Origin: Pseudomonas fluorescens
Lineage (GTDB): Bacteria; Pseudomonadota; Gammaproteobacteria; Pseudomonadales; Pseudomonadaceae
Direction of reading: 5' to 3'
NCBI GenBank assembly: GCA_902825215.1
Contig: LR782234.1
Span: 5,411,001 to 5,475,000, forward strand
Length of the DNA stretch: 64,000 nt
Notes under the pieces: generated by a model
What the model was told of the DNA's origin: nothing
What the model saw: the letters and a program-made list of their open reading frames with translations, nothing else
Database searches by the model: none
Shown here: piece after piece, positions 1 to 8,705 of the stretch
Layout of the letters: each line of letters opens with the position of its first letter
How positions within the stretch are numbered: the first letter of the stretch is position 1
Position numbers and translations under genes: made by a program

Positions 1-2
1 CC

Positions 3-905
3 GACATCCTGCGTGACATAGAACAACGCTATGGCGTTGATCGCCAGGCGCTGGTTTCGGTGTGGGGCATGGAAAGCAACTTCGGCCAGTTCCAGGGCAG
101 CAAGTCGGTGATCAATTCGCTGGCCACCCTCGCCTACGAAGGACGCCGCCCGGGCTTTGCTCATGCGCAACTGATCGCCGCCCTGCAAATCCTGCAACAG
201 GGCGATATCACTCCGGAGAAAATGCTCGGTTCCTGGGCCGGCGCCATGGGTCAGACCCAATTCATTCCGACCACCTACAACACCCACGCCGTGGACTTTG
301 ACGGCGATGGCCGTCGCGACATCTGGGGCAGCCCCGCCGATGCGCTGGCCTCGACCGCTCACTATCTGCAGAGCTCGGGCTGGCAGCGCGGTCAGCCATG
401 GGGTTTTGAAGTGCAGTTGCCGAGCGCCTTCGATTACACCCTGGCCGACGGTGCAATTCGCAAAAGCGTCGCCGAATGGCGTCAATTGGGCGTGAGCCTG
501 CCGAACGGTGCGCAAGTGCCGGTCGGCTCCGAGCAACTGTCCGCTGCCCTGCTGCTGCCCGCCGGTTATCGCGGGCCGGCGTTCCTGATCCTCGACAACT
601 TCCGGGCGATCCTCAAGTACAACAACTCCTCGTCCTACGCCCTGGCGGTGAGCCTGCTGTCGGAGCGGTTCAACGGTGGCGGCTTGATCAACGGAACATG
701 GCCGAAAGACGACCTGCCGTTGAGCCGCACCGAGCGGATGGAATTGCAGACGTTGCTGAGTGCGCGCAACTTCGATGCCGGTACGGCGGACGGGATCATC
801 GGCGCCAACACGCGCAAGGCAATTCGCAGCGCGCAGCAGTCACTGGGCTGGCCGGCGGATGGTTATCCGACGCACAAGTTGCTGGAAAGCCTGCGCGCCC
901 AGTAG
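3..905 (+). CDS. lytic murein transglycosylase (MltB family), 5' partial
   Basis: The reading frame is open from base 3, so the start lies left of the window and about 300 C-terminal residues are visible. It cleaves the MurNAc-GlcNAc bond of peptidoglycan in the periplasm to give 1,6-anhydro-muropeptides. The lytic domain shows WGMESNFGQF, where the Glu matches the catalytic acid of the MltB family, and GAMGQTQFIPTTY with VDFDGDGRRDIW. The last 60 residues (LLSARNFDAGTADGIIGANT) are a PG_binding_1 domain, which MltB proper lacks, so this is the MltB-like form with a C-terminal peptidoglycan-binding module. It is the only plus-strand gene before the long minus-strand block. Confidence 0.9.
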   Translation, partial: DILRDIEQRYGVDRQALVSVWGMESNFGQFQGSKSVINSLATLAYEGRRPGFAHAQLIAALQILQQGDITPEKMLGSWAGAMGQTQFIPTTYNTHAVDFDGDGRRDIWGSPADALASTAHYLQSSGWQRGQPWGFEVQLPSAFDYTLADGAIRKSVAEWRQLGVSLPNGAQVPVGSEQLSAALLLPAGYRGPAFLILDNFRAILKYNNSSSYALAVSLLSERFNGGGLINGTWPKDDLPLSRTERMELQTLLSARNFDAGTADGIIGANTRKAIRSAQQSLGWPADGYPTHKLLESLRAQ

Positions 906-930
906 TGGGCAGGTTGTATGGCTGATGGCG

Positions 931-1008
931 CCTTCGCGAGCAGGCTCGCTCCCACAATGGTTATGTGCGCGCCACCGATCAAATGTGGGCGCGAGCCTGT
1001 TCGCGAAG
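931..1008. repeat. REPIN (two inverted REP sequences)
   Basis: Two REP copies face each other. The left one, 931-956, has the core CGCGAGCAGGCTCGC followed by TCCCACA. The right one, 981-1008, has TGTGGG and the inverted core GCGCGAGCCTGTTCGCG. This pairing is the Pseudomonas REPIN arrangement. It fills the gap between the convergent transglycosylase and ldcA genes and may also act as a bidirectional terminator. Confidence 0.85.
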
Positions 1009-1031
1009 ACTTACCGTCAAGCGACCGGTTT

Positions 1032-1982
1032 CTAAACCTTGATCACCACATCCTGCTCCAGCATCAGCTCCTGCTTTCCCGCATCCAGGCGCACCAGCGC
1101 GCCCATCGGCAGTGTCAGGTTCGGGTCGCAATGCCCGCTACGCCAGCCTGACAATACTGGAATCCGCAGCGGCTCGAACGTATGCTTGAGCAAGCGGTTC
1201 AGTGCCTGAATATCGACCCCCGCCACATCGCCCACCAACACCCCACGCAATTTCGCCAACTTGCCGGCCAGACGCATCTGCGTCAGCAAGCGGTCGATGC
1301 GATACAACGGCTCGTTGATGTCCTCGATCAGCAGGATCACGCCTTCAACATCGATTTCATAAGGCGTACCCAGCGTTGCGGCGATCATTGCCAGGTTGCC
1401 GCCCAGCAGACGCCCGTGAGCGATGCCCGGCTCGACAGTGGTCAACGGATACGCCACTGGGTGGCTGAGCACACTTCCCGCCTTCGACTGCCCGCGCAAC
1501 ATGGCAAAGAACGAAGTGACGGTCGGCGGCTCCTTGTCGCCCAGCAGATCGGCATTGAGCAACGGCCCGTGAAAGGTCACGAAGCCGGCATAGCGACTGA
1601 TCGCCAGGTGCAGCGCGGTGATGTCGCTGTAGCCGACGAAGGGCTTGGCGTGGCGGCTGAGCAGGTCATAGTCGATCCGGTCGAGCAACCGCGGCGTGCC
1701 GTAACCGCCGCGCAGGCAGATGATCGCGTCGACTTGCGGGTCAGCGAACGCCGCGTGCAGATCGCGCAGGCGCACGTCATCGCTGCCGGCCAGATAGCCG
1801 TCGTTCTCGTAAACGCCAGGAAACACCTTCAGCCCATAGCCGCGGGCGCGCATCCATTGCAGCGCCTTTTCGGTGTCCAGCGTGCCTGGGCCGGCAGGCG
1901 CGATGACGCCGATGAGTCCTTCTGCCGGCAGCGCGGGCACGGCTCGGTGCGGGCAGAGCGTGTGGGTCGGTCGAATGGTCAT
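1032..1982 (-). CDS. ldcA: muramoyltetrapeptide (LD-) carboxypeptidase
   Basis: This cytoplasmic serine peptidase (family S66) removes the terminal D-Ala from recycled murein tetrapeptides so that the tripeptide can be reused by Mpl, whose gene is also in this window. Family motifs seen: IGVIAPAGPG near the N-terminus, CLRGGYGTPRLLDRIDY, and FVGYSDITALH carrying the nucleophilic Ser. The C-terminal half has GGNLAMIAATLGT and ILLIEDINEPLYRIDR. The ATG at 1982 gives 316 residues, close to the family norm of about 310. An in-frame ATG at 2006 has no visible ribosome site. An AGAGAG stretch lies about 8 bases before the chosen start. Confidence 0.9.
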   Translation of the reverse strand: MTIRPTHTLCPHRAVPALPAEGLIGVIAPAGPGTLDTEKALQWMRARGYGLKVFPGVYENDGYLAGSDDVRLRDLHAAFADPQVDAIICLRGGYGTPRLLDRIDYDLLSRHAKPFVGYSDITALHLAISRYAGFVTFHGPLLNADLLGDKEPPTVTSFFAMLRGQSKAGSVLSHPVAYPLTTVEPGIAHGRLLGGNLAMIAATLGTPYEIDVEGVILLIEDINEPLYRIDRLLTQMRLAGKLAKLRGVLVGDVAGVDIQALNRLLKHTFEPLRIPVLSGWRSGHCDPNLTLPMGALVRLDAGKQELMLEQDVVIKV

Positions 1983-2097
1983 CCTTGGATCTCTCTGTGA
2001 AGTCATGCACACACAGTAGTCAGGAACGCGGGCAAACAGAAGAGGGTCTGCCCCGTCGCAAGTTGCAGGAAAAGTCGGCATCGGATGTGAGACGGGC

Positions 2098-2132
2098 AAA
2101 AAAATGCCCGCCGGGCATAACCTCGGCGGGCA
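2098..2132 (-). terminator. intrinsic terminator after lipA
   Basis: On the minus strand the stem TGCCCGCC (2125-2132) pairs with GGCGGGCA (2105-2112) and is followed directly by seven T residues (A run at 2098-2104). It lies 21 bases past the lipA stop, so the lipA-side operon ends here. Confidence 0.85.
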
Positions 2133-2152
2133 ATTTTCAGGTCAACGCTGGA

Positions 2153-3175
2153 TCAGGAACCCAGCAGCTCGGCCTTGACCAGCTTCGCCTGCTCGTCGGC
2201 GTGGTACGAGGAGCGTACCAGCGGGCCCGAGGCCACGTTCTTGAAGCCCATCTTGTAACCTTCCTCGGCGAACCAGGCGAAGGTGTCCGGGTGCACGAAA
2301 CGCTGCACCGGCAAGTGGCTGCGCGACGGTTGCAGGTACTGACCGAGGGTCAGCATGTCGATGTCGTGTTCGCGCATGCGCTTCATGACTTCGATGACTT
2401 CTTCGTCGGTTTCGCCAAGACCCAGCATCAGACCGGACTTGGTCGGAATGTGCGGCATCATCTGCTTGAAGCGCTGCAGCAAGGTCAGCGACCACTGGTA
2501 ATCCGAACCCGGACGCGCGGCCTTGTACAGACGCGGTACGGTTTCCAGGTTGTGGTTGAACACATCCGGCGGCTCGGCAGCGGTGATTTCCAGGGCGATA
2601 TCCATGCGGCCACGGTAGTCCGGGACCAGGGTCTCGAGCTGCACATTCGGCGACAGCTTGCGGATTTCGCGGATGCAGTCGGCGAAGTGCTGGGCACCGC
2701 CGTCACGCAGGTCGTCGCGGTCTACCGAGGTGATCACCACATACTTGAGCTTGAGGTCGGCGATGGCGATGGCCAGGCTTTCCGGCTCGTTGACGTCCAA
2801 AGGCTTCGGACGACCGTGGCCAACGTCGCAGAACGGGCAGCGACGGGTGCAGATGTCGCCCATGATCATGAACGTGGCGGTGCCGCCGGAGAAGCATTCA
2901 CCGAGGTTCGGGCAGGAGGCTTCTTCGCAGACACTGTGCAGCTTGTGCTTGCGCAGCAGGCTCTTGATCCGGTCGACTTCCGGCGACACCGGAATGCGCA
3001 CGCGAATCCAGTCAGGCTTTTTCGGCAGTTCGGTGGTCGGAATGATCTTCACCGGGATGCGTGCAACCTTCTCGGCGCCGCGCAGCTTGACGCCGGCTTC
3101 GACCTTGGGACGCGGGGCCGGGCGCTCGGTCACGTCGAGCGTCGGGATCATGGTTTGCACTGCATCAGTAGTCAT
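2153..3175 (-). CDS. lipA: lipoyl synthase
   Basis: This radical-SAM enzyme inserts two sulfurs into octanoyl groups on the E2 and H proteins to form the lipoyl cofactor. The 340-residue protein shows both cysteine clusters of the family: HSVCEEASCPNLGEC for the auxiliary 4Fe-4S cluster and CTRRCPFC for the radical-SAM cluster. The family RSSYHAD segment, whose Ser ligates the auxiliary cluster, is near the C-terminus. The chosen start MTTDAVQTMIP follows an upstream extension with no similarity to the family. The gene lies directly downstream of lipB, the previous step, with about 1 base between them, so the two are probably co-transcribed. Confidence 0.97.
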   Translation of the reverse strand: MTTDAVQTMIPTLDVTERPAPRPKVEAGVKLRGAEKVARIPVKIIPTTELPKKPDWIRVRIPVSPEVDRIKSLLRKHKLHSVCEEASCPNLGECFSGGTATFMIMGDICTRRCPFCDVGHGRPKPLDVNEPESLAIAIADLKLKYVVITSVDRDDLRDGGAQHFADCIREIRKLSPNVQLETLVPDYRGRMDIALEITAAEPPDVFNHNLETVPRLYKAARPGSDYQWSLTLLQRFKQMMPHIPTKSGLMLGLGETDEEVIEVMKRMREHDIDMLTLGQYLQPSRSHLPVQRFVHPDTFAWFAEEGYKMGFKNVASGPLVRSSYHADEQAKLVKAELLGS

Positions 3176-3176
3176 A

Positions 3177-3824
3177 TCAGTCGATTCCGCCCGTGAGGGT
3201 CGTCTGCTCAGCATAGTCGAGGTGTTTGACGAGCTGCGCACGCAGCCGGGCACTTACCTCGGCAAATTCAATCGATCCTGCGTGATCGCTCAGCTGGGTC
3301 ATCGCCAGCCCGGCGTAGCCGCAGGGATTAATCCGTCGAAACGGCTCCAGGTCCATATCCACGTTCAGGGCCAGGCCATGAAAGGAACAACCGTGGCGAA
3401 TGCGCAAACCCAGAGACGCGATTTTCGCGCCCTCGACGTAAACGCCGGGAGCATCCGGCTTGGCCGCTGCGGTCACGCCGTAGCTGGCCAACAGATCGAT
3501 CAGGCACTGTTCCATGCGCGAGACCAGATCACGTACGCCGAAACCCAGCTTGCGTACGTCCAGCAGCAGGTAGGCCACCAGTTGGCCGGGACCATGATAA
3601 GTCACTTGCCCGCCGCGATCGACCTGCACCACCGGGATATCTCCCGGCAGCAGCAGGTGTTCGGCCTTGCCGGCCTGGCCCTGAGTGAACACCGGCGGGT
3701 GCTCGACGAGCCAGATTTCGTCGGCGGCAGCGCTGCCGCGTTCGTTGGTGAAGCGCTGCATGGCATGCCAGACCGGCTCGTAAGCCATCCGGCCAAGTTC
3801 GCGAAAGCCCAGCGTGCCCGGCAT
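3177..3824 (-). CDS. lipB: octanoyltransferase (lipoyl-protein ligase B)
   Basis: It transfers octanoate from octanoyl-ACP to the lipoyl domains, making the substrate for LipA. The 215-residue protein has VDRGGQVTYHGPGQLVAYLL, the catalytic Lys in GAKIASLGLRIRHG, and the catalytic Cys in NPCGYAGLAMTQL. The ATG at 3824 overlaps the stop of the upstream ybeD-like gene as TGATG, a sign of translational coupling. A GTG one codon earlier is possible but less likely. Confidence 0.96.
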   Translation of the reverse strand: MPGTLGFRELGRMAYEPVWHAMQRFTNERGSAAADEIWLVEHPPVFTQGQAGKAEHLLLPGDIPVVQVDRGGQVTYHGPGQLVAYLLLDVRKLGFGVRDLVSRMEQCLIDLLASYGVTAAAKPDAPGVYVEGAKIASLGLRIRHGCSFHGLALNVDMDLEPFRRINPCGYAGLAMTQLSDHAGSIEFAEVSARLRAQLVKHLDYAEQTTLTGGID

Positions 3825-4099
3825 CACAACACCATGTGCACGAAGCCGGTCGCCCGCAGTTCGCTGTTGATGTTGTACAGCTGGTCCTGATCGGTGGCGA
3901 CGATGTGCAGCTGGATGGTGGTGTATTTGCCGGTGCTGCTTTGACGCTCGTCGATGCGCTCATCGTTGATGGTCGCGTGTTTCTTGACGATTTCAATGAT
4001 CTGGTCTTTGCGACCGACGCCCGTATCGCTGATCACCTTGATCGGGTAATCAGTCTGGGGAAATTCGATTTTTGGCGCCTGTACTTCGGTATCGGTCAT
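3824..4099 (-). CDS. ybeD: DUF493 family protein (YbeD-like)
   Basis: This small 91-residue ACT-like protein has the family segments FPQTDYPIKVISDTG and HYNLD-free C-terminal GKYTTIQLHIVATDQDQL. Members usually sit between a D,D-carboxypeptidase gene and lipB, as here. Its role is not established, but the conserved place beside lipB suggests a link to lipoylation or to envelope growth. The start MTDTEVQAP was chosen because the upstream in-frame codons (MRGHVRYHG...) are not conserved-looking. Confidence 0.9.
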   Translation of the reverse strand: MTDTEVQAPKIEFPQTDYPIKVISDTGVGRKDQIIEIVKKHATINDERIDERQSSTGKYTTIQLHIVATDQDQLYNINSELRATGFVHMVL

Positions 4100-4132
4100 G
4101 GCGTAACGGCCTCTTAAGCCGTGGTAACGCAC

Positions 4133-4165
4133 ATGGCCCCGCACCGGATCGGGGCGGGGCCATGC
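4133..4165 (-). terminator. GC-rich hairpin between dacA and ybeD
   Basis: An 11-bp perfect stem, CATGGCCCCGC (4133-4143) with its complement at 4155-4165, lies just past the dacA stop. There is no T run after it on either strand. It may be a weak terminator or an mRNA 3'-end stabiliser that partly separates dacA from the downstream genes. Confidence 0.5.
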
Positions 4166-4179
4166 AGGTCAACACTAAA

Positions 4180-5337
4180 TCAGTTGAACAAGCCGTAGAA
4201 GAATAGACGGATGCTATCCCACATGCGGCGGAAGATACCACCCTCTTCGACGCCGTCCAGAGCGATCAGGTCAGCGCTGTGCACGACCTTGTCTTCCAGT
4301 TTGACTTCGACTTTACCGATCACGTCGCCCTTGGCGATAGGCGCGGTCAGTTGCGGGTTCATGGTCATGCTGGCAGCGAGCTTCTTCAGCTGGCCTTTTG
4401 GCAAGGTCATGGTCAGGTCTTCAGCCAGGCCGGCCTTGACTTGATTGGTGGTGCCTTTCCACACCGGCGCCTGAGCCAGTTCGGTGCCCTTCTGATAGAA
4501 GGTCTGGGTTTCGAAGAAGCGGAAGCCGTAAGTCAGCAGTTTCTGCGTTTCAGCGGCACGGGCCACTTCGCTGTTGGTGCCGAACACCACGGCGATCAGA
4601 CGCTGACCGTCACGTACCGCCGAGGACACCATGCAGTAGCCGGCTTCGTCGGTGTGACCGGTTTTCAGGCCGTCGACGGTCTTGTCGCGCCACAGCAGCA
4701 GGTTGCGGTTAGGCTGCTTGATGCCGTTCCAGAAGAACTCTTTCTGCGAGTAGATCGCATAGTGAGCCGGGTCTTCGTGGATGATCGCGCGGGCCAGAAT
4801 CGCCATGTCGTGCGCCGAGGAGTAGTGCTCAGGGTTCGGCAGACCGGTCGGGTTCATGAAGTGGGTATTGGTCATGCCCAGTTCGGTGACGGTCTTGTTC
4901 ATCAGGTCGGCGAACGCGTCTTCGCTGCCGGCGATGTGCTCGGCCAGCGCCACGCTGGCGTCGTTGCCGGACTGGATGATGATGCCGTGCAGCAGGTCGC
5001 TGACCGTGACCTGCGAGCCGACCTTGATGAACATCCGCGAACCGCCGGTACGCCAGGCGTTTTCGCTGACGGTCACCGGATCGTTTTCACCGATCTGGCC
5101 GCGACGGATTTCCAGGGTCGCGATGTACGCGGTCATCAGCTTGGTCAAGCTGGCCGGTGGCAGACGCTGGTCGCCGTTGTTTTCGACCAGCACATTGCCG
5201 CTGCTGGCATCCATCAGAACGTAGGCTTTGGCGGCCAGTTGTGGTGGCGACGGCATCATCTCGGCCGCGAAAGCGGCTGGCGAGAGGAGCAGCGGGACTA
5301 GCAGACACAGGCGTTTGGCAAAGGTGGTGATGTTCAT
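4180..5337 (-). CDS. dacA: D-alanyl-D-alanine carboxypeptidase (PBP5/6 type)
   Basis: This periplasmic low-molecular-weight PBP trims the terminal D-Ala of pentapeptide stems. The 385-residue protein starts with a signal peptide (MNITTFAKRLCLLVPLLLS, cleaved after AAFAA). It shows the three active-site motifs: SLTKLM (SxxK), SGNDAS (SxN) and LKTGHTDEAGYC (KTG). The C-terminal PBP5_C domain ends in an amphipathic membrane anchor around FRRMWDSIRLFFYGLFN. It lies downstream of rlpA with a 187-base gap, so it probably has its own promoter. Confidence 0.96.
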   Translation of the reverse strand: MNITTFAKRLCLLVPLLLSPAAFAAEMMPSPPQLAAKAYVLMDASSGNVLVENNGDQRLPPASLTKLMTAYIATLEIRRGQIGENDPVTVSENAWRTGGSRMFIKVGSQVTVSDLLHGIIIQSGNDASVALAEHIAGSEDAFADLMNKTVTELGMTNTHFMNPTGLPNPEHYSSAHDMAILARAIIHEDPAHYAIYSQKEFFWNGIKQPNRNLLLWRDKTVDGLKTGHTDEAGYCMVSSAVRDGQRLIAVVFGTNSEVARAAETQKLLTYGFRFFETQTFYQKGTELAQAPVWKGTTNQVKAGLAEDLTMTLPKGQLKKLAASMTMNPQLTAPIAKGDVIGKVEVKLEDKVVHSADLIALDGVEEGGIFRRMWDSIRLFFYGLFN

Positions 5338-5524
5338 CCGTCTCTCGAAATCGCTAATGGAAACTTGCCCGAAGGCAAAACTTGTTCAGACAGCCTTCTA
5401 ACGGGCCATCGCGTGTTCAGTTGCTCACTCAAGTCACCCTTGCCGGGCTTTTGTTCTTCGACGAGCCAACAACCTGGTTCACCCCCCGAATACTGCAAGT
5501 GAACCGTCAATCAAGGTCTACGTT

Positions 5525-6535
5525 TTACTCGGTGACCACACTGGGCGAACCCAGGTTGGCCAGGCGCACGCTGTTCTGCACCTGGGCAATTTCACCCGGC
5601 GAGCCGATCGGCCCCAGGCGAACCCGGTGCAGCGTCTGCTGATTGCGCACGATCGAGCTGATGAACACCGGAGCGCTCACCATCCCGCTGAGCTTCGACC
5701 TCAGCAGTTCGGCAGCGTCCGGGTTGGCGAACGCGCCCACCTGCAGATACTGGCCAGACGCTGTTGCAGAAGCGTTTTTTTTTGCGTCGATCTGCACCGG
5801 CACGACGGCCGCGGCGTGTTGCTGTGGCGGCGGGGTCCATTGCTCGACGGTGCCGGCCGAAGCCGTGATCACCGGAGCGCTGGTCTGCGCCACTTGCGGC
5901 TCGTTGAGCATCAGCGGCGCCGGACGGCCTTTGGCGGCCCACCATTGCTGCGGATCGATGCCTTCGACCTTGACCCGCGCGGTGCCGGTTTCGGCGTAAC
6001 CGAGTTTCTTCGCCGCCGCGTAGGACAGATCGATGATGCGATCGGAATAGAACGGGCCGCGGTCGTTGACGCGCAGGATCACGGTCTTGTTGTTGTCCAG
6101 GTTGGTCACCCGAACGTAACTTGGCAGCGGTAAGGTCTTGTGTGCGGCACTCATGCCGTACAGGTCATAGACCTCGCCGTTGGCGGTGTTCTGCCCGTGA
6201 AACTTGGTGCCGTACCAGGACGCCGTGCCGGAAGCAACGTAGGTCTTGGATTCCTGCAGCGGAAAGTAGGTCTTGCCCAGCACGGTATAAGGGTTGGCCT
6301 TGTACGGCCCGGTGTGCAGGGTCGGCGTCGCATCCGGAATGCGCGAGACATCGACATCCCACCACGGCGCGCCGTCTTTATGTGCGCGGTTGATGTCCAG
6401 GCCCGGCTGGGCGCGGACAGCAGTGGACGGTGTTTTCTGCGTCGGAGTGCGGCTGGTCGTGCAACTGGCGACCAGAACTGCCAACGCAGCGAAAGCCACC
6501 AGCTTCAGGGGTTTATGATTAGGCAATGCCTGCAT
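5525..6535 (-). CDS. rlpA: septal ring lytic transglycosylase RlpA, lipoprotein
   Basis: RlpA cleaves denuded (stem-free) glycan strands and, in Pseudomonas, helps daughter-cell separation and rod shape. The 336-residue protein has a lipobox (VLVASC) after its signal sequence. A double-psi beta-barrel follows, with ASGTASWYGTKFHGQNTANG and VNDRGPFYSDRIIDLS, where the Asp belongs to the catalytic site. A C-terminal SPOR domain (QYLQVGAFANPDAAELLRS) binds denuded peptidoglycan. The start overlaps the mltB stop by one base (TAATG). Confidence 0.95.
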   Translation of the reverse strand: MQALPNHKPLKLVAFAALAVLVASCTTSRTPTQKTPSTAVRAQPGLDINRAHKDGAPWWDVDVSRIPDATPTLHTGPYKANPYTVLGKTYFPLQESKTYVASGTASWYGTKFHGQNTANGEVYDLYGMSAAHKTLPLPSYVRVTNLDNNKTVILRVNDRGPFYSDRIIDLSYAAAKKLGYAETGTARVKVEGIDPQQWWAAKGRPAPLMLNEPQVAQTSAPVITASAGTVEQWTPPPQQHAAAVVPVQIDAKKNASATASGQYLQVGAFANPDAAELLRSKLSGMVSAPVFISSIVRNQQTLHRVRLGPIGSPGEIAQVQNSVRLANLGSPSVVTE

Positions 6536-7545
6536 TACTTGACGCCCCGTGCTTGTACCAGCTGTTCAGACAGTTGATGTACGGCCATGGCGTACATCAC
6601 GCTGCGGTTATAACGCGTGATTGCGTAGAAATTCTTCAGGCCCATCCAGTATTCCGGGCCGTTGTCGCCTTCGAGGCGAAATGCGGTAACCGGCATATCA
6701 TCGCGCAGCGCATCATGACTTGACCAGCCCAGCGCCCGCAACTCTGCGACCGTTTTCGTCGGCTCGATGCCGCTGGTCAGGCCTTCATCGACGTGCTCGC
6801 CGTCCACATCGGCGCGGCTGACCACCGGCTCGCCGGCGACCCAGCCGTGACGCTTGAAATAACTGGCAACGCTGCCGATCGCATCGTCCGGGTTGTTCCA
6901 GATATTGATGTGGCCGTCACCGTCGAAATCCACCGCATAGGCGCGAAAGCTGCTCGGCATGAATTGCGGCAGGCCCATGGCCCCGGCGTAGGAGCCTTTG
7001 AGGGTCAATGGATCGACCTGTTCTTCACGGGCCAGCAGCAAGAACTCGCGCAGTTCCTTGCGGAAAAATTCGGCACGGGGAGGATAGTCGAAACCGAGCG
7101 TCGACAACGCATCGATCACCCGGTAATTACCGGTATTACGTCCGAAAAAGGTTTCAACGCCGATGATCGACACGATGACCTGTGCCGGTACGCCGTATTC
7201 CTGCTCGGCACGCGCCAGGGTTGCCTCGTGCTGACGCCAGAAGTCGACACCGCGGGCGATGCGCGCGTCGGTGATGAACATCGGGCGGTATTCGTTCCAC
7301 TGCTTGACCCGCTCGGCTGGCCTGGAAATGGCATCGAGAATCGCCTGTTTGCGCTGCGCCTCGCGCAATACCGCCATCAGTTGCTCGCCGGCGAAACCGT
7401 AGTCGCGGGTCATTTCACCAACGAATTCGGCCACCTGCGGCGAGCCTTCGTATTCGCCGGCCAGCGCTTCCTGCACGCTGCCCAGCAGGCCCATCAGGCC
7501 AACCAGCGGCGCGCATCGAGTCGCCCAGCCACGCATGACTTGCAT
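6535..7545 (-). CDS. mltB: membrane-bound lytic murein transglycosylase B
   Basis: It cuts peptidoglycan glycan strands to anhydro-muropeptides in the periplasm. The 336-residue protein has the MltB domain with IGVETFFGRNTG (catalytic Glu), GAMGLPQFMPSSFRAYAVDF and the calcium-type loop DFDGDGHINIW. The start ATG at 7545 has AAGGTGA about 8 bases upstream. An in-frame extension to 7581 would overlap rodA and lacks a site. An N-terminal hydrophobic stretch (APLVGLMGLLGSVQEALAG) serves as signal sequence, without a clear lipobox cysteine. It lies between rodA and rlpA. Confidence 0.94.
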   Translation of the reverse strand: MQVMRGWATRCAPLVGLMGLLGSVQEALAGEYEGSPQVAEFVGEMTRDYGFAGEQLMAVLREAQRKQAILDAISRPAERVKQWNEYRPMFITDARIARGVDFWRQHEATLARAEQEYGVPAQVIVSIIGVETFFGRNTGNYRVIDALSTLGFDYPPRAEFFRKELREFLLLAREEQVDPLTLKGSYAGAMGLPQFMPSSFRAYAVDFDGDGHINIWNNPDDAIGSVASYFKRHGWVAGEPVVSRADVDGEHVDEGLTSGIEPTKTVAELRALGWSSHDALRDDMPVTAFRLEGDNGPEYWMGLKNFYAITRYNRSVMYAMAVHQLSEQLVQARGVK

Positions 7546-7562
7546 TGAACTGTTCACCTTAT

Positions 7563-8705
7563 TCAAACCTGTGCGATCCACTTGCGATGGGTATGGATCG
7601 ACATCAAAACCCCAAACGCTGACAGCAGTGTCACCAGCGAAGTTCCTCCGTAGCTAATGAATGGCAACGGCACCCCTACGACCGGCAACAGGCCACTGAC
7701 CATACCGATGTTGACGAAAACGTAAACAAAAAATGTCATGGTCAACGCCCCGGCGAGCAATTTGCCGAACAGGGTCTGCGCCTGAGCGGTGATCACCAGC
7801 CCGCGGCCGATCAGCAGCAGATAGATCAGCAGCAGCGCGCAAATGCCCACCAGGCCGAATTCTTCGCCGAGTACGGCAATGATGAAGTCGGTGTGGCTTT
7901 CCGGCAGGAAGTCCAGGTGTGACTGGGTGCCGAGCAGCCAGCCCTTGCCGAACACACCACCGGAACCGATCGCAGCTTTCGACTGGATGATGTTCCAGCC
8001 AGTCCCCAGCGGATCGCTTTCCGGATCGAGAAAGGTCAGCACGCGCTGCTTCTGGTAGTCGTGCATGACGAAAAACCACATCGCCACCGACACCGGCACC
8101 GCCGCCGCCAGCACGCTGAGGATCCAGCGCCAGCGCAACCCGCCCATGAACAGCACGAACGCGCCACCGGCCAGAATCAGCAGCGAAGTGCCGAGGTCGG
8201 GCTGTCGCACGATCAGCGCGAACGGCACGCCGATCAGCATCAGGCTGATGCCGACGTGCTTGAGTTGCGGCGGCAAGGTGCGTTTGGACAAGTACCAGGC
8301 GATGGTTGCCGGCATGAGGATTTTCATGAATTCAGAGGGCTGGAAGCGGATTACCCCGGGAATGTTGATCCAGCGCGTGGCGCCCATGGCGTTGTGGCCC
8401 ATGATGTCCACCACCAACAGCAAGACCACGCCGATCACGTAACCGAGCGGCACCCAACGGGCCATGAAGCGCGGTTCGAACTGGGCGATAACAATCATCG
8501 CCACCAGACCGATGCCGAACGACGTCGCCTGTTTGCCCAGCAGATCCCAGCTCTTGCCGCTGGCTGAATACAGCACGAACAGGCTGCCGGCGGCGAGAAT
8601 CAGCAACAGGATCAGCAGCGGGCCATCAATGTGCAGCCTTTGCAGCAACGTCGCGCGGCGACGCATCACATCCTCGCTGGAGAGCATGCGATCGAAGTTA
8701 TTCAT
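7563..8705 (-). CDS. rodA: rod shape-determining peptidoglycan polymerase RodA
   Basis: RodA is the SEDS glycosyltransferase of the elongasome and pairs with PBP2, encoded just upstream. The 380-residue polytopic protein has about ten membrane spans. It shows the SEDS signature GVPLPFISYGGTSLVTLL and the family segments RWINIPGVIRFQPSEFMKI and SHTDFIIAVLGEEFG. The start ATG at 8705 overlaps the mrdA stop codon region by about 8 bases, and an alternative GTG lies one codon earlier. This overlap implies coupled translation with PBP2. Confidence 0.96.
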   Translation of the reverse strand: MNNFDRMLSSEDVMRRRATLLQRLHIDGPLLILLLILAAGSLFVLYSASGKSWDLLGKQATSFGIGLVAMIVIAQFEPRFMARWVPLGYVIGVVLLLVVDIMGHNAMGATRWINIPGVIRFQPSEFMKILMPATIAWYLSKRTLPPQLKHVGISLMLIGVPFALIVRQPDLGTSLLILAGGAFVLFMGGLRWRWILSVLAAAVPVSVAMWFFVMHDYQKQRVLTFLDPESDPLGTGWNIIQSKAAIGSGGVFGKGWLLGTQSHLDFLPESHTDFIIAVLGEEFGLVGICALLLIYLLLIGRGLVITAQAQTLFGKLLAGALTMTFFVYVFVNIGMVSGLLPVVGVPLPFISYGGTSLVTLLSAFGVLMSIHTHRKWIAQV